In this document: one piece after another, positions 1 to 11,268 of the stretch
How positions within the stretch are numbered: position 1 is the first letter of the stretch
How the letters are laid out: every line of letters starts with the position of its first letter
Assembly (NCBI GenBank): GCA_947487765.1
Contig: CANKXO010000002.1
Span: 675,124 to 739,123, forward strand
From: an uncultured Pseudomonadales bacterium
GTDB lineage: Bacteria; Pseudomonadota; Gammaproteobacteria; Pseudomonadales; Cellvibrionaceae
DNA: 64,000 nucleotides
Direction: 5' to 3'
Notes under the pieces: model-generated
What the model saw: the letters and a program-made list of their open reading frames with translations, nothing else
Told to the model about the DNA's origin: nothing
Databases searched by the model: none
Made by a program: the position numbers and the translations under genes

Positions 1-1
1 G

Positions 2-1078
2 CACGGGTTTTTAACCGTTAATGGCAAAAAGATGTCGAAGTCTCGCGGCACGTTTATCAATGCCCGAACATATTTGAATCACCTTAAACCAGATTATCTG
101 CGTTATTACTTTGCAGCAAAACTATCTAATGCGGTTGATGATCTTGATCTCAACCTTGATGATTTTATTCAGCGAGTAAATTCAGACCTTGTGGGCAAGG
201 TGGTCAACATTGCCAGTCGTACCGCACGCTTTGTTCAGAAATCTGGTGGTCAGCTTTCCAGCACGATTGAAAACGAAAGTTTATGGCAGCAATTTGTCGA
301 TGCCAGCGATACTATTGCTGATTTTTATGAGCAGCGAGAATTTGCCAAAGCCATGCGCGAAATTATGAACCTCGCAGACGCTGCCAACGAATATATAGCG
401 GCTAAAGAACCGTGGGCCCTGGCAAAGGTCGAAGGCAATGAGCAAGCCGTTTTAGATATCTGCACACTCGGCATTAATATGTTCCGGGTGATTACCACTT
501 ACTTAAAACCCGTATTGCCGGTGTTAGCGGCTAATGCCGAAGCCTTTTTGAATGAAGAGTTGAGCTGGGACAAAGAAATTACATTTAAGAAAGACCACAC
601 TATCAACAAATTTAAACCTTTATTAAATCGTGTGGAGAAAGATCAGGTTGAGGCCATGGTAGAGGCCAGTAAAGAAGCATTGATTCAAGCAAACAGCGCA
701 ACAGAATCAAACTCTAAACCAGATTCTGAATTAAGCAAAGAGCCATTAGCTGATGAGATCGATTTTAACGCGTTCGCCAAAGTCGATTTGCGTGTAGCCA
801 AAATCGTCAAAGCCGCTCATGTTGAAGGTGCCGATAAGTTATTGCAACTGACATTAGATTTAGGTGGCGAAACCCGCAATGTGTTTTCGGGTATTAAAAG
901 TGCCTATAAGCCAGAAGACCTTGAAGGCAAACTCACTATTATGGTGGCCAATCTTGCTCCACGCAAAATGAAGTTTGGTTTATCCGAAGGCATGGTGTTG
1001 GCCGCAGGGCCTGGCGGCAAAGAGATTTATCTATTGGAACCTCATGACGGCGCACAGCCGGGCATGAGAGTAATGTAA
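2..1078 (+). CDS. metG: Methionyl-tRNA synthetase, C-terminal part (5' end outside window)
   Basis: Class Ia aminoacyl-tRNA synthetase that charges tRNA-Met in the cytoplasm. The reading frame is open from the window edge, and the first residues include the KMSKS signature just before SRGTF, so the true start and the HIGH half lie upstream. After the catalytic core comes the helical anticodon-binding domain. Roughly the last 100 residues (from [11 protein letters not shown]) are the dimerising tRNA-binding domain of the Arc1p/EMAPII type, as in the long bacterial MetRS form. It ends 31 bases before rsxA on the same strand. Identification is secure; only the N-terminal extent is unknown. Confidence 0.97.
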   Translation, partial: HGFLTVNGKKMSKSRGTFINARTYLNHLKPDYLRYYFAAKLSNAVDDLDLNLDDFIQRVNSDLVGKVVNIASRTARFVQKSGGQLSSTIENESLWQQFVDASDTIADFYEQREFAKAMREIMNLADAANEYIAAKEPWALAKVEGNEQAVLDICTLGINMFRVITTYLKPVLPVLAANAEAFLNEELSWDKEITFKKDHTINKFKPLLNRVEKDQVEAMVEASKEALIQANSATESNSKPDSELSKEPLADEIDFNAFAKVDLRVAKIVKAAHVEGADKLLQLTLDLGGETRNVFSGIKSAYKPEDLEGKLTIMVANLAPRKMKFGLSEGMVLAAGPGGKEIYLLEPHDGAQPGMRVM

Positions 1079-1109
1079 AAAGCCTGTAGAGATAGAAACT
1101 GTAAATTCA

Positions 1110-1691
1110 ATGACCGAATTTGTACTCATACTATTAAGCACAACCCTGGTGAACAACTTTGTTTTAGTTCAATTTCTTGGTTTGTGTCCATTTATGGGAG
1201 TGTCTAATAAATTAGAGACTGCCATTGGTATGGCCAGTGCAACAACCTTCGTATTAACACTCGCGTCTATTTGCAGTTACTTAGTTCATGAGTTTATTTT
1301 AGAACCACTCTCGCTAACCTATTTAAAAACTATTTCATTTATTTTAGTGATTGCGGTCGTTGTACAATTTGCAAAAATGTTTATTGAAAAGACCAGCCCC
1401 CTACTCTACCGAGTACTCGGTGTCTTCTTACCACTGATTACCACTAACTGTGCAGTATTAGGCGTTGCTCTGTTAAACACGACTAAAGCTCACAACTTTT
1501 TTGAGTCCGCAACTTATGGCTTTGGCGCTGCCTTAGGCTTTTCTCTGGTATTGATATTGTTTTCTGCAATGCGCGAACGCTTAGCGGTTGCTGACGTACC
1601 TACTCCATTTAAAGGGGCTGCTATCGGCATGATTACCGCTGGACTGATGTCACTCGCCTTTATGGGCTTCGCTGGTTTAATCCAGTTATAG
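1110..1691 (+). CDS. rsxA: Electron transport complex subunit RsxA/RnfA
   Basis: Integral membrane subunit of the Rnf/Rsx complex, which moves electrons between ferredoxin and NAD(H) coupled to ion flow and in enterobacteria helps keep SoxR reduced. The 193-residue product is almost entirely hydrophobic with about six membrane segments. It carries the family segment [17 protein letters not shown] near the N-terminus and the paired [12 protein letters not shown] motif, whose Cys residues are known in this family to hold an Fe-S centre shared with RnfE. First gene of six collinear genes rsxABCDGE; the ribosome-binding site is weak. Confidence 0.96.
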   Translation: MTEFVLILLSTTLVNNFVLVQFLGLCPFMGVSNKLETAIGMASATTFVLTLASICSYLVHEFILEPLSLTYLKTISFILVIAVVVQFAKMFIEKTSPLLYRVLGVFLPLITTNCAVLGVALLNTTKAHNFFESATYGFGAALGFSLVLILFSAMRERLAVADVPTPFKGAAIGMITAGLMSLAFMGFAGLIQL

Positions 1692-1718
1692 CTGGGTCTG
1701 TATTTATGGTAAGCACGC

Positions 1719-2339
1719 GTGTTTGATCTTATTTTTAATCACCCTATTATTGCTGCACTGATTGGCCTTGGCGGTCTCGCCTTGGTTTTTGGTGGTATAT
1801 TAGGGTTTGCTGCCGTCAAATTTAAAGTTGAAGGCGACCCTATTGTTGAGCAGATAGATTCATTACTGCCACAAACTCAATGCGGCCAATGTGGCCACCC
1901 TGGTTGCCGCCCTTATGCGGAAGGTATTGCTAACGGAGAAGCTATCAATAAATGCCCTCCTGGCGGCCAATCAACAATTAATGCCATCGCCAGTTTATTG
2001 GATGTCGAAGCACCCAGCTTGGACGAAGAACATGGCGAAGAGAAAGAATTAAAAACAGTCGCCTATATTCGAGAAGATGAATGCATTGGCTGCACTAAGT
2101 GTATTCAAGCTTGTCCGGTCGATGCCATATTAGGAGCGGCTAAACAAATGCATACCGTTATTATTGACGAATGCACAGGCTGCGACTTATGCGTTGAACC
2201 TTGCCCTGTGGATTGCATTGATATGATTCCTATCGATCAGACGGTTAAAGATTGGTATTGGGAAAAACCCGAAACAGGCATTTCAACGAATATTATTGCC
2301 ACAGATCGTGAGCCTTATAACGATGGGCAGGCCGCATGA
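1719..2339 (+). CDS. rsxB: Electron transport complex iron-sulfur subunit RsxB/RnfB
   Basis: Ferredoxin-type subunit of the Rnf complex. An N-terminal membrane anchor (about residues 5-30) is followed by the four-Cys Fe-S domain (CGQCGHPGC with a later CPPGG) and two 4Fe-4S ferredoxin motifs, [12 protein letters not shown] and [12 protein letters not shown]. The start is GTG; the ATG a few bases upstream is out of frame and hits a stop at once. Length (206) is normal. The stop overlaps the rsxC start in ATGA, indicating translational coupling. Confidence 0.96.
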   Translation: MFDLIFNHPIIAALIGLGGLALVFGGILGFAAVKFKVEGDPIVEQIDSLLPQTQCGQCGHPGCRPYAEGIANGEAINKCPPGGQSTINAIASLLDVEAPSLDEEHGEEKELKTVAYIREDECIGCTKCIQACPVDAILGAAKQMHTVIIDECTGCDLCVEPCPVDCIDMIPIDQTVKDWYWEKPETGISTNIIATDREPYNDGQAA

Positions 2340-4495
2340 CTCAGCCTACAAGCAAACCAATGTTGATTAAAACGTACAATATTCCTGGTGGCATTCATCC
2401 TCCAGAGAATAAAGTTCAGTCCATGCAATTACCGTTGGGAGAAATCGCTATTCCCAACGAACTTGTATTCCCTCTTAATCAGCATATTGGCACACCTGCG
2501 GACCCAATTGTGAATGTAGGTGATACTGTATTAGCTGGGGAAAAGATTGCGGAAGCCGTTGGAGGCTTAAGTGTTCCTGTTCACGCTTCAACATCCGGCA
2601 CCATTTCGGCGATAGAGGACCGAGTACTACCTCACACAGCTGGAATCACCGGCCCTTGTATTGTATTGACAAGCGATGGACAACATAAAACGATAGCTTA
2701 TACAGAAGTTAAAGATTATCACTCGCTTCAACCCAGTCAGTTAATTGAAAAAATTCGTGATGCGGGCATAGCAGGCCTAGGAGGTGCAGGTTTTCCGACT
2801 GCGATAAAACTCAATCCCAGTGGCGGTATTGAAGGGCAAAATACTATCAATACGCTAATTCTTAATGGCACTGAATGCGAACCTTATATCACTGCTGATG
2901 ACCGCCTGATGCAAGACTATGCCGATGACGTGGTTGCCGGTGCAGAGTTATTGGCATTTATTTTAGGCAGCCCACAACGCGTTGTGATCGGCATTGAAGA
3001 TAATAAACCCAATGCCATTAAAGCAATACAAACGGCGGCTCAAGGCTCATCGGTTGAAGTGTCCGTTTTTCCCACCAAATATCCATCGGGCGGCGAAAAA
3101 CAATTGATCCAAATTTTAACAGGACAAGAAGTAGCTTCGGGCACAATCCCTGCGTCATTGGGCATTGTTGTACAAAATGTTGGAACGGCAATGGCCGCGT
3201 ATCGAGCCGTTCGCTATGGTGAACCTCTAACATGGCGCATCACTACATGCGTTGGAGAAGCATTACACACTCAACGTAATATCAAAGTTCTTCTCGGAAC
3301 ACCTGTTCAACATATGCTGAGCGAAAACGGTTTTAATGCGACTCAAGCCTCACGCCTAATAATGGGCGGACCGATGATGGGCTTTGCATTACCCAACACC
3401 GATGTCCCTATTGTAAAAACAACCAATTGCATTATTGCACCCTCTCAAAGTGAAATGCCAGAGCCACCTCCAGCACAGGCTTGTATTCGTTGCGGCTTAT
3501 GTGCAGAGGCTTGCCCTGCAAGTTTATTGCCTCAACAACTTTACTGGTATGCTAAAGCGGAAGAATATGAACGCCTGCAAAATCACAATTTATTTGATTG
3601 TATTGAGTGCGGCGCCTGTTCTTATGTATGTCCTTCGGCTATTCCTTTAGTGCAGTATTACCGCGCAGCAAAAGGCGTTATTCGCTATCAGGAACAAGAA
3701 AAAATTAAGTCTGATCACGCCCGACAACGTTTTGAATTTAGAAAGTTACGCATAGAACGTGCAGAGCAAGAAAAAGAAGAAAAACGTCAGGCTCGCAAAC
3801 AAGCGGCTGAAAAAGCAAAACGCTTAGCTGCCGAGAAAAAAGCAGCCGCTGCGGCCAGCGGAGAGGCAGACGCTAGCAAAAATACAGCACAGGATGCAGG
3901 CGCCGATCCAGTTGCGGCCGCGATAGCGAAAATGCAAGCTAAGGCACAAGATCCCGCTGCGGAAAAAGCAAAACTAGAACGTGCCGTTAGCAGCGCACAA
4001 AGTCGTTTTGAAAAGCTGGAATCACGCTTTATTGATGCCGAAGAAGATCAACGGGAAAAACTTGAAGCCCAATTAAAGCAGGCAGAAGTTAGATTAAAAG
4101 ATGCTAAAAAGAATTTAAGTCACTTTTTAGAAGCTCAAATTTTAGAGACTCAAATAGAATCAACAAAACCAGAGAAGCCAAAAAGCCCAGAAAAAGCTGA
4201 TTCTGAAACCAACAAGCTAAAACCAGCCGATGAAAAATCCTTAGATGCTGCCGCAGCGGCCATTGAACGCGCTAAAGCTAAATCTGAAGCGATGGCAAGC
4301 ATGTCCCAAGAAGATAAGCTAAAAACACAATTGGCATCGCTTGAGGCTCGCGTGCAAAAAGCTCGCGAAAAGTTGCAAAAAGCCGAAGCTGAAGGCAGTG
4401 AACATATCTCTGCATTTCGCACCGGGCTGGAAAAAATGGAAACAAAGCTGGCAACGACTCAAAAAGAGTTGGAAACACTCAAAGAAAGCAATTAA
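2336..4495 (+). CDS. rsxC: Electron transport complex subunit RsxC/RnfC
   Basis: NADH/FMN-binding peripheral subunit of the Rnf complex. The core (about residues 1-450) has the Gly-rich [11 protein letters not shown] segment and two 4Fe-4S motifs, [12 protein letters not shown] near residue 383 and [12 protein letters not shown] near 422. From about residue 450 to 719 it continues as a highly charged Ala/Lys/Glu-rich tail that should form long coiled coils. Such tails occur in gammaproteobacterial RnfC proteins and vary greatly in length. Overlaps rsxB by four bases. Confidence 0.96.
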   Translation: MTQPTSKPMLIKTYNIPGGIHPPENKVQSMQLPLGEIAIPNELVFPLNQHIGTPADPIVNVGDTVLAGEKIAEAVGGLSVPVHASTSGTISAIEDRVLPHTAGITGPCIVLTSDGQHKTIAYTEVKDYHSLQPSQLIEKIRDAGIAGLGGAGFPTAIKLNPSGGIEGQNTINTLILNGTECEPYITADDRLMQDYADDVVAGAELLAFILGSPQRVVIGIEDNKPNAIKAIQTAAQGSSVEVSVFPTKYPSGGEKQLIQILTGQEVASGTIPASLGIVVQNVGTAMAAYRAVRYGEPLTWRITTCVGEALHTQRNIKVLLGTPVQHMLSENGFNATQASRLIMGGPMMGFALPNTDVPIVKTTNCIIAPSQSEMPEPPPAQACIRCGLCAEACPASLLPQQLYWYAKAEEYERLQNHNLFDCIECGACSYVCPSAIPLVQYYRAAKGVIRYQEQEKIKSDHARQRFEFRKLRIERAEQEKEEKRQARKQAAEKAKRLAAEKKAAAAASGEADASKNTAQDAGADPVAAAIAKMQAKAQDPAAEKAKLERAVSSAQSRFEKLESRFIDAEEDQREKLEAQLKQAEVRLKDAKKNLSHFLEAQILETQIESTKPEKPKSPEKADSETNKLKPADEKSLDAAAAAIERAKAKSEAMASMSQEDKLKTQLASLEARVQKAREKLQKAEAEGSEHISAFRTGLEKMETKLATTQKELETLKESN

Positions 4496-4529
4496 ACAGC
4501 GACCCTAAAGTATAGAGAAATTGTAAACC

Positions 4530-5597
4530 ATGGCCTTTATTCGAGTCACATCACCTCATGCACACATTGCCACCACGACTGGCGATGTTATGCGCTGGGT
4601 TATTCTGGCAACTATACCGGGGCTTGTGGCACTCTCACACTTTTTTGGCTGGGGCACCATTATCAATATAGTGATTGCCAGTGTTACCGCCCTGGCGTGT
4701 GAAGCACTAGTACTGTTTCTGCGTGGCCGCCCCGTTTTATTTTATTTAAAAGACTGCAGCGCTCTAGTCACTGCTATTCTATTAGGACTTGCACTCCCTC
4801 CCTACGCACCTTGGTGGATAGTATTTATTGGTACCGCAAGCGCCATTATCCTCGCCAAGCAGTTGTACGGCGGCTTGGGCTATAACCCGTTCAACCCTGC
4901 AATGGTTGGCTATGTTATTTTATTAATTTCTTTTCCCGTCGAAATGACTCGCTGGGCAATCCCAGAAACGCTTATTGCAGATGGTGAATCTTTGCCTTCG
5001 TTAATCTCCGCTCTACAAGCTGTTTTTATAGGCAACACGACCGGCATTGATGGGTTCACAGGCGCAACACCTTTAGATTTATTTAAGTCTCAACAAGGCT
5101 TGCTTGTTGAGCAGATCACATCAGAGAACAGTATTTTTTCTCTAGCCTCTTTTTCTGGTGTCGGCTGGGAATGGGTCAATATAAGTTTTTTACTTGGCGG
5201 TTTATTTTTACTCTATAAACGCGCGTTTACTTGGCATGCACCTGTCAGCATGCTGGCAGCACTTGCCATTATGGCGACCCTATTTTATGACGGCGGCAGC
5301 TCTGACAGTGGTGGCTCGGTTTTATTACACCTATTTTCTGGCGGCACAATGTTAGGCGCATTTTTTATTATTACTGACCCCGTCAGCTCTGCAACCAGCA
5401 ATAAAGGCAGAATGATTTATGGCGCAAGCATCGGCATCCTTATTTATATTATTCGTATCTGGGGCAATTATCCGGATGCTATTGCTTTTGCGGTGTTGCT
5501 AATGAATTTTGCTGCTCCATTTATTGACTATTACACTCTGCCACGCACATACGGCCACACCAAATCAGAGCGCGCAACACGGAGCCGTGACCAATGA
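4530..5597 (+). CDS. rsxD: Electron transport complex subunit RsxD/RnfD
   Basis: Membrane subunit of the Rnf complex with a covalently bound FMN. The 355-residue protein is polytopic and carries the flavinylation motif D174-GF-TGAT, so Thr180 is the expected FMN attachment site (residue known for the family, seen here by motif). [14 protein letters not shown] is the conserved family segment near residue 115. Its stop overlaps the rsxG start (ATGA). The ApbE-type flavin transferase needed to load FMN is not in this window. Confidence 0.96.
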   Translation: MAFIRVTSPHAHIATTTGDVMRWVILATIPGLVALSHFFGWGTIINIVIASVTALACEALVLFLRGRPVLFYLKDCSALVTAILLGLALPPYAPWWIVFIGTASAIILAKQLYGGLGYNPFNPAMVGYVILLISFPVEMTRWAIPETLIADGESLPSLISALQAVFIGNTTGIDGFTGATPLDLFKSQQGLLVEQITSENSIFSLASFSGVGWEWVNISFLLGGLFLLYKRAFTWHAPVSMLAALAIMATLFYDGGSSDSGGSVLLHLFSGGTMLGAFFIITDPVSSATSNKGRMIYGASIGILIYIIRIWGNYPDAIAFAVLLMNFAAPFIDYYTLPRTYGHTKSERATRSRDQ

Positions 5598-6253
5598 CAG
5601 CTTCAATATCAAAGTCCATCAGCAAAAACAGTATCTTACTATTTGTTTTTGCATTAGTGACTGCAGGTATTCTTGCAAGCACTTATGAAGGCACAAAAGA
5701 AACGATTGCAATTGCTGAACGCAAAGCGGCTGAAAAAGCATTATTGGAAATTGTTCCAGCGGAACGCATCGATAATGATCTACTGCTCGATACATTAGCA
5801 ATACCTCAGGGTGCATGGAAGTTACTTGGGCTTAAGCAAGGCGGTAATATTCATATTGCCCGCAATCAAGGCAAAACCATTGCCGTTATCATCCCCACTG
5901 TTGCACCAGATGGCTATAGTGGCGATATTAAAATGATTGCCGGAGTCAATTTGGACGGCACAATTGCGGGTGTCCGTGTACTGACTCATACCGAAACACC
6001 CGGGCTCGGAGATAAAGTCGATTTAAAGAAAAGCGACTGGATCAAAACGTTTGATGGCCGCTCATTGAGCAACCCTACAGCGGACCAATGGAAAGTTAAA
6101 AAAGACGGTGGTGAATTCGATCAGTTTACAGGCGCCACCATCACCCCCAGAGCAGTGGTTCATCAAATTCGTAAGGTGTTAGACTACGTTAATAGTCAGC
6201 ATCGTGAGCTTTTTTCGCATAACCCCCGCAAGCCTACAACCAACGCAAATTAA
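5594..6253 (+). CDS. rsxG: Electron transport complex subunit RsxG/RnfG
   Basis: FMN-binding subunit of the Rnf complex, anchored by one N-terminal membrane helix (about residues 12-30) with the remainder periplasmic. The FMN_bind domain holds [12 protein letters not shown] and the flavinylation motif D176-QF-TGAT, giving Thr182 as the likely covalent FMN site. Length (219) is typical. Translationally coupled to rsxD by a four-base overlap and followed six bases later by rsxE. Confidence 0.96.
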   Translation: MTASISKSISKNSILLFVFALVTAGILASTYEGTKETIAIAERKAAEKALLEIVPAERIDNDLLLDTLAIPQGAWKLLGLKQGGNIHIARNQGKTIAVIIPTVAPDGYSGDIKMIAGVNLDGTIAGVRVLTHTETPGLGDKVDLKKSDWIKTFDGRSLSNPTADQWKVKKDGGEFDQFTGATITPRAVVHQIRKVLDYVNSQHRELFSHNPRKPTTNAN

Positions 6254-6259
6254 ACCGTT

Positions 6260-7033
6260 ATGACAGAAGCAACAGTAGACACTATTACCGAAGCGACGAC
6301 TGAGCCATCAAAAGAGCCAACCGTCAATTATGGTGAAATTACCAAAAATGGCTTATGGACAAATAACCCTGCTCTCGTTCAGCTATTGGGCTTATGTCCG
6401 CTTCTAGCGGTCAGTGGAACGGTCGTCAATGCCTTAGGCTTAGGTTTAGCGACACTCGTTGTATTAATTGGTTCTAATATTGCGGTTTCTATTATTCGCA
6501 ATATTGTGAGTGATGCGGTCAAATTACCAGCCTTTGTCATGATTATTGCCTCGTTCACGACGTGTACAGAATTATTAATGCGCGCTTACACTTATGAGCT
6601 TTATCAAATCCTGGGGATTTTTATTCCGCTTATTGTGACTAATTGTGCAATCTTAGGCAGAGCCGATGCTTTTGCCTGCAAAAATAAAATTATCCCGTCC
6701 GCTATTGATGGTTTTATGATGGGCTTAGGCTTTCTAGTGGTACTCGTCACTATCGGTGCTATCCGTGAAGTTCTCGGCGCGGGCACCCTTTTTGCCGATA
6801 TGCAGCTGCTATTTGGTGAAAGCGCACGCGATTGGAAACTCAATATTCTTGGTGAGAACTATCCGGGCTTTCTGATTGCTATCCTGCCACCTGGTGCATT
6901 TTTAGTTGCGGGTTTTTTAATTGCGATTAAAAACTCCATTGATAGTTATATAGAAAAAAGACGATTAGCTGCTCAACCAAAAGAAATTATCAAGGGTGCT
7001 AAACGTGTGAGAACGACGGGTGTGATTAACTAA
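6260..7033 (+). CDS. rsxE: Electron transport complex subunit RsxE/RnfE
   Basis: Integral membrane subunit, paralogous to RsxA, that completes the Rnf complex. It repeats the family signatures [18 protein letters not shown] and [14 protein letters not shown] seen in RsxA. About 25 polar, Thr/Glu-rich residues precede the first conserved segment ([15 protein letters not shown]), slightly longer than many homologues; a later start is possible but none has a better ribosome-binding site. Last gene of the operon. The nth gene that often follows rsxE in other gammaproteobacteria is absent. Confidence 0.95.
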   Translation: MTEATVDTITEATTEPSKEPTVNYGEITKNGLWTNNPALVQLLGLCPLLAVSGTVVNALGLGLATLVVLIGSNIAVSIIRNIVSDAVKLPAFVMIIASFTTCTELLMRAYTYELYQILGIFIPLIVTNCAILGRADAFACKNKIIPSAIDGFMMGLGFLVVLVTIGAIREVLGAGTLFADMQLLFGESARDWKLNILGENYPGFLIAILPPGAFLVAGFLIAIKNSIDSYIEKRRLAAQPKEIIKGAKRVRTTGVIN

Positions 7034-7111
7034 GAAGCACTTCACACAAAACGCTATCATCATAATTTGATTTTCATAAACTGTAATAACCAACAAATAA
7101 AAGGGACTCAT

Positions 7112-7861
7112 ATGAAGTATATTTTTTTAGTTATATTTTTTTTCTACTCCATAACCAGTTATGCTGAAATTAACCCACTTGAAAAACTATATATTGAAAG
7201 GCTCCAGAGTGGCAGCTACCCTGAATTAAAAGTTACTGCCAAAATCATGCAGACATCGGATGTCCGCAATACTGAAACATTAGACATCGCGGCTGAAATC
7301 CTGCTACAAACTTATGCCACAGCAAGCGTTGCTGAACTTGAACCGGCAGCATTACTTGCTCGCGTCCTCGGTCAATCTAAGAATAGACGTTACTATTCGG
7401 TACTAAAAGAGGTTTATGAAAATACCACATCTAAAAAACTGGACAAGCATGTATCTATAGCACTTAAGCAATTAAAGAAAGCTGAAGGAGAACAATACAC
7501 AAAGGGAATGGTGACATTGGCTCAACCAAAACCACCAACCGAGGCAGAAAAGTCATTAATTGCTATGCTTAAAAGTGGTGACGACAAACAAATTCAAAAT
7601 GTAGCAAAATACATTATTTATAGTAATATTTACCATCATGATATTTTTGATGCTGCTGCGGAAGCTCTATCTAAAAACCACCCTAAAACTAATGAAGAAG
7701 ATAGTACAAGTGCAGAACTACTGGTACGTGTCATATCTTACTCTTACAATATAAAATACCAAAAAATACTAACAGACATTTCCAAAAGTACAAAGAATGA
7801 CAAATTAAGATCACTTTCTAAAAAGTCTATTCGTCACGTCAAAACCGTTACAGACAAATAA
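7112..7861 (+). CDS. Secreted hypothetical protein with internally duplicated helical repeat
   Basis: No family recognised. The ATG chosen here follows a good AGGGA ribosome-binding site and opens with a clear signal peptide (MKYIFLVIFFFYSITSYA), so the 249-residue product is exported; an in-frame ATG 45 bases upstream would bury that signal. The mature part consists of two copies of one helical unit, roughly residues 31-124 and 153-244, each beginning L-(Q/K)-SG and sharing the order AK-I, D-AAE-L, EL, LL-RV, S and Y--L, joined by a Pro-rich linker. This resembles HEAT/TPR-like helical scaffolds but I cannot assign one. It follows rsxE by 78 bases and could be read through from it. Confidence 0.7.
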   Translation: MKYIFLVIFFFYSITSYAEINPLEKLYIERLQSGSYPELKVTAKIMQTSDVRNTETLDIAAEILLQTYATASVAELEPAALLARVLGQSKNRRYYSVLKEVYENTTSKKLDKHVSIALKQLKKAEGEQYTKGMVTLAQPKPPTEAEKSLIAMLKSGDDKQIQNVAKYIIYSNIYHHDIFDAAAEALSKNHPKTNEEDSTSAELLVRVISYSYNIKYQKILTDISKSTKNDKLRSLSKKSIRHVKTVTDK

Positions 7862-7878
7862 TAGGATAGATGATATTT

Positions 7879-7914
7879 AAAGGGCTGCATTCGGTTTTTA
7901 AGCCTCAGCCCTTT
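7879..7914. repeat. Inverted repeat / hairpin
   Basis: Perfect 9-bp arms (AAAGGGCTG and CAGCCCTTT) around an 18-base loop, just past the gene ending at 7861. Neither side has a T-run, so a terminator role is only a guess. The rest of the 334-base gap 7862-8195 shows nothing I can support: a short open frame (about 7950-8070) has no start codon. Confidence 0.35.
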
Positions 7915-8195
7915 CGAACTGCTAGCATTACACTCAACTTGCAATTATTAACTCCTGCCTTAACCATCGCCTACAAACATACTCGCAGATAAACAAGAAA
8001 ATATAGCAACCCCCAATACAGTTAACGAACAAACACCTGCTGATCAAATCAGATCATCGATGATAAGTTAAACTAAGAGCCTTTGGCTTGCTTATACTGA
8101 AATAGCCTCTCCCTTTAAGCATTTCATATTAGAGGTTCATCTTTTACTAAATAGAAAAATTAAGCCTTTACACGACTTGGTATTATTATCTAGAA

Positions 8196-10580
8196 CTACA
8201 TATTTTTTTCAATAAAACCTTGAATCTTCTCCGCCTTCATTGGTTTAGCAAACAGATAACCTTGACCTAAGTGGCAAACAAGGTCTTTTAATAAGTTCTG
8301 CTGATAAAGGGTTTCAATTCCTTCTGCTGTCACCTGCAAGTTAAGAGCTTTACCCAATTGGATAATAGAATTCACAATAGCTTGGGCTTGATTATTTGAA
8401 CTGGCAGTTTCGAGTAGAGCAATAAATGAGCCATCAATTTTAAGCTTATCTAACGGGAAAGAATGTAGGTAAGAAAAGGATGAGAACCCTGTACCAAAAT
8501 CATCAATCGCTATTCTCCCCCCCAATTTTCGAAATTCACTCAGCATAGTTAAGATACGTGGACTACTACGCATGACAGATGATTCTGTAATCTCAAATTC
8601 TAAGCGATTATGCAATAATCCCGAGCTGGATAAGGCTTGATTCACGGTTTCTTCAAATTCTGAACTTTCTAATTGTATTGCCGACACATTGACAGCTAAA
8701 TTGACTGAGCTAGGCCAAGCCATAGCATCTCGGCAAGCTTGTTGTAACGCCCACTCCCCTAATTGAATAATTAATTGGCTACTTTCTGCCAATGGAATAA
8801 TATCACTTGGAGGAATAACACCAAGAGTTGGATGCTGCCATCTAAGCAATGCTTCAAAACCGACTAATTTCAAACTATTCAAGTCGTATTGTGGTTGGTA
8901 CACTAAAAAAAACTGATTTTCATCAATGGCTTTTTTTAGATCATTGAGTAGTATTTGTTTATACAAAGCCTTTTCTTTTAAAGCAGTTGTAAAAAAACTA
9001 ACTTTATTTCGTTCTTCTTTTGCATGATAAAGCGCAATATCTGCCGCCTTTAATAAGCCATCTGTACTCATCGCATCTTCTGGCGCAAAGCTCACACCAA
9101 TGCTTACATTCACTTCAACTTTGTGACCTTGCAATGTAAAAGGCGCATCTATTTTTGTTTGTATATCTTCAGCTATCTTTACGGCACTGGCCCTATTGAT
9201 TATTTGATTAGCATTTTGCTTCACAATAAGAGCAAATTCATCTCCGCCTAATCTAGCAAGCAAAGAACTTTCAGGAATTACAGAATTTATTTGAGTTGCG
9301 AAATGACGAAGCAATTGGTCTCCAGCACTATGGCCTAGAGAATCATTTACATTTTTGAAATTATCTATATCTAATAGCATTAACAAACAAGGTTCTAGCT
9401 TGGTTGATTCCGGAACAATATTATTAATGGCGTTAATGAAATTATATCGATTAGCCAAACCTGTCAGAGAGTCCTGATTGGCAAGCTTGGTCATTTCCAG
9501 CTCTTGAGTATAGGCTTCAGTAATATCACTAGTAACACCACGCCAGCCGGTTAAAATTCGTTGACTATTAAAAAGCGGCTTTGCCTTAAATGACCACCAA
9601 CGTATTTCTTGCTTAATTTTGACAGGCAATAAGACATGCTTAAAGGCAATATTTTTCTCTAAAGTATTTTTTAGATATTCGAATTGTTTAAGACCTTCAC
9701 TATTTTTATCTTTATTCTCTAACAAACCATGTATGACATTCAATAGTGTTTGCTGTCTTAGGTCTTCTACCGTTTTTTCTGACGCATCAACTAACTGCAC
9801 CGATATATGTTGTAATACTCCCCTATTATCTATCTCCCATAACCAGTCACTAACATTTTCTTCGAATTCATGTAACAGCAAACTAATCAATTCACTCTGT
9901 TTTTCTATTTTAGTTTGCGACACCAAATTTTTAATAAAGTGACGCGATGTTACTAAAATTGTTACGCATAAAAATACACTATAAAAAATAGCTAGATATG
10001 CTAGCAGATGATGGTCTTTATATAAAACAAGCAGCCCGACACCAGTACCTCCCGCTAGAATCAAACTCCAAGAGATACTAACTAAAGGCATACTCGCATA
10101 CAACCATCCGCCTGTAGACGCAAATGCGGCTCCTATCGCAATGAGTACAATTTTATTATCATTTTCTAAACGCCCAAATAATTGAAGTATCAAATAGGTA
10201 TATAGTAAAGCGGCAAAACTAATCATTAAGAAAAGAAGATTACGTTCAAAACGGCTAGATAATGCTTGTTTTTTCTTCACTATATAACGCCACCATAAAC
10301 CAGTAGTAATTAACGAAACAATAACAAGCGAGATCGTCCAGGAAATGAGCTTCCAGTTTTCAAGAAACTGTAAAGCACTGATAAGACTCAAGGGAATGAT
10401 AAAATAAATAGCGATGCTGGTGAGAGGTATCATAGTCAGCACTGTCAAAAACTGGCAATGACGATAATACTCTGCTTTTTCAGGGCTAGCAGCAGTATCC
10501 ATTAAACAAGATTTTAGTAACTCAACTAGTGCAGTAACAATAGTTGATTTCGTATTATGCGGATTAACTTCATTTTGCAT
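8196..10580 (-). CDS. Membrane-bound PAS-GGDEF-EAL cyclic-di-GMP signalling protein
   Basis: Bifunctional-type c-di-GMP enzyme of 794 residues. Residues about 45-215 carry several membrane helices (a MASE-like sensor not identified further), then a PAS-like domain (about 240-355, starting SDWLWEIDNRG), a GGDEF domain with intact GGDEF at 445-449, and an EAL domain starting EALLRW at 576. EAL catalytic features are present (EITES, IDDFGTGFSS, KIDGSF, AEGIET), so phosphodiesterase activity is expected. The GGDEF site is intact but no RxxD inhibitory site precedes it. Monocistronic; the input signal cannot be read from sequence. Confidence 0.93.
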   Translation of the reverse strand: MQNEVNPHNTKSTIVTALVELLKSCLMDTAASPEKAEYYRHCQFLTVLTMIPLTSIAIYFIIPLSLISALQFLENWKLISWTISLVIVSLITTGLWWRYIVKKKQALSSRFERNLLFLMISFAALLYTYLILQLFGRLENDNKIVLIAIGAAFASTGGWLYASMPLVSISWSLILAGGTGVGLLVLYKDHHLLAYLAIFYSVFLCVTILVTSRHFIKNLVSQTKIEKQSELISLLLHEFEENVSDWLWEIDNRGVLQHISVQLVDASEKTVEDLRQQTLLNVIHGLLENKDKNSEGLKQFEYLKNTLEKNIAFKHVLLPVKIKQEIRWWSFKAKPLFNSQRILTGWRGVTSDITEAYTQELEMTKLANQDSLTGLANRYNFINAINNIVPESTKLEPCLLMLLDIDNFKNVNDSLGHSAGDQLLRHFATQINSVIPESSLLARLGGDEFALIVKQNANQIINRASAVKIAEDIQTKIDAPFTLQGHKVEVNVSIGVSFAPEDAMSTDGLLKAADIALYHAKEERNKVSFFTTALKEKALYKQILLNDLKKAIDENQFFLVYQPQYDLNSLKLVGFEALLRWQHPTLGVIPPSDIIPLAESSQLIIQLGEWALQQACRDAMAWPSSVNLAVNVSAIQLESSEFEETVNQALSSSGLLHNRLEFEITESSVMRSSPRILTMLSEFRKLGGRIAIDDFGTGFSSFSYLHSFPLDKLKIDGSFIALLETASSNNQAQAIVNSIIQLGKALNLQVTAEGIETLYQQNLLKDLVCHLGQGYLFAKPMKAEKIQGFIEKNM

Positions 10581-10812
10581 GGGTTAATAAATCAATAAGT
10601 GAGCTAAGTATTCCGTATATGATATAGGAGTAATCTGGAGATTATTTTGGCTTAAATAAACATTTCATTATTTTTTTCATATTTAACAATAACTTAGCGG
10701 AATGGTTCACTAGGAATATTTTAAGCAATAGCAAAAAACAGATACCTTCAGTATAGAAATCAGATCTAGTTTATACAAGCACTACAAGCTATAGTTTTTA
10801 CTCGCAAGATAA

Positions 10813-11268
10813 TTATGGAAAACTGTTACTCATAAGTTTATCTAGAGCACGCTGAGCTTGTTTAGGTTCAGATAGATCCTTTACCTCTATCATTTCACAC
10901 TTGTCGTTTATCATTTGTGAAACAGTAACAGGGTAATGTTTACAATCGTCTGGGCGATCATGATAGATACTACAAGTATATTTTTCCTCATCAGGTAGCT
11001 TCTCTAACCATGGACAACGACTAATTTTTTTACCTGTAGTAGGGTTTACCCAAATGATTCCATTCCTCACGTATTCATATATATGGGGTCTAAATATTTC
11101 CCAATATTCAATTTCATCGGCTGTTGCAGATAAGCCACCATCACTATAATTGATGCAGCATTTACCGCATTGAGTACACTGTTTCACAATATTTTTTTGG
11201 AAGGGCTTGTTTGAAACACTTGCATGAAAGTCTTGTTCGAAGGTATTGCCATGGCAGCGTAAACTCAT
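10813..11268 (-). CDS. YkgJ-family cysteine cluster protein
   Basis: Small cytoplasmic protein of the YkgJ (CxxCxxCC) family, thought to bind zinc or iron through conserved cysteines. The signature CTQCGKCCINYSDGG is near residue 35, followed by CPWLEKL and the C-terminal cluster TCSIYHDRPDDCKHYP. The reaction catalysed, if any, is unknown for the family. It stands alone between two gaps of about 230 and 280 bases in which I see no gene. Confidence 0.88.
   Translation of the reverse strand: MSLRCHGNTFEQDFHASVSNKPFQKNIVKQCTQCGKCCINYSDGGLSATADEIEYWEIFRPHIYEYVRNGIIWVNPTTGKKISRCPWLEKLPDEEKYTCSIYHDRPDDCKHYPVTVSQMINDKCEMIEVKDLSEPKQAQRALDKLMSNSFP

Noticed and set aside
4150..4422. Long reverse-strand open frame inside rsxC
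   Set aside because: It is a product of the repetitive Ala/Lys/Glu codons of the rsxC tail, with no start signal or recognisable protein.
7950..8071. Short open frame ending DQIRSSMIS in the 334-base gap
   Set aside because: It has no ATG, GTG or TTG start in frame and no ribosome-binding site; at most a decayed remnant.
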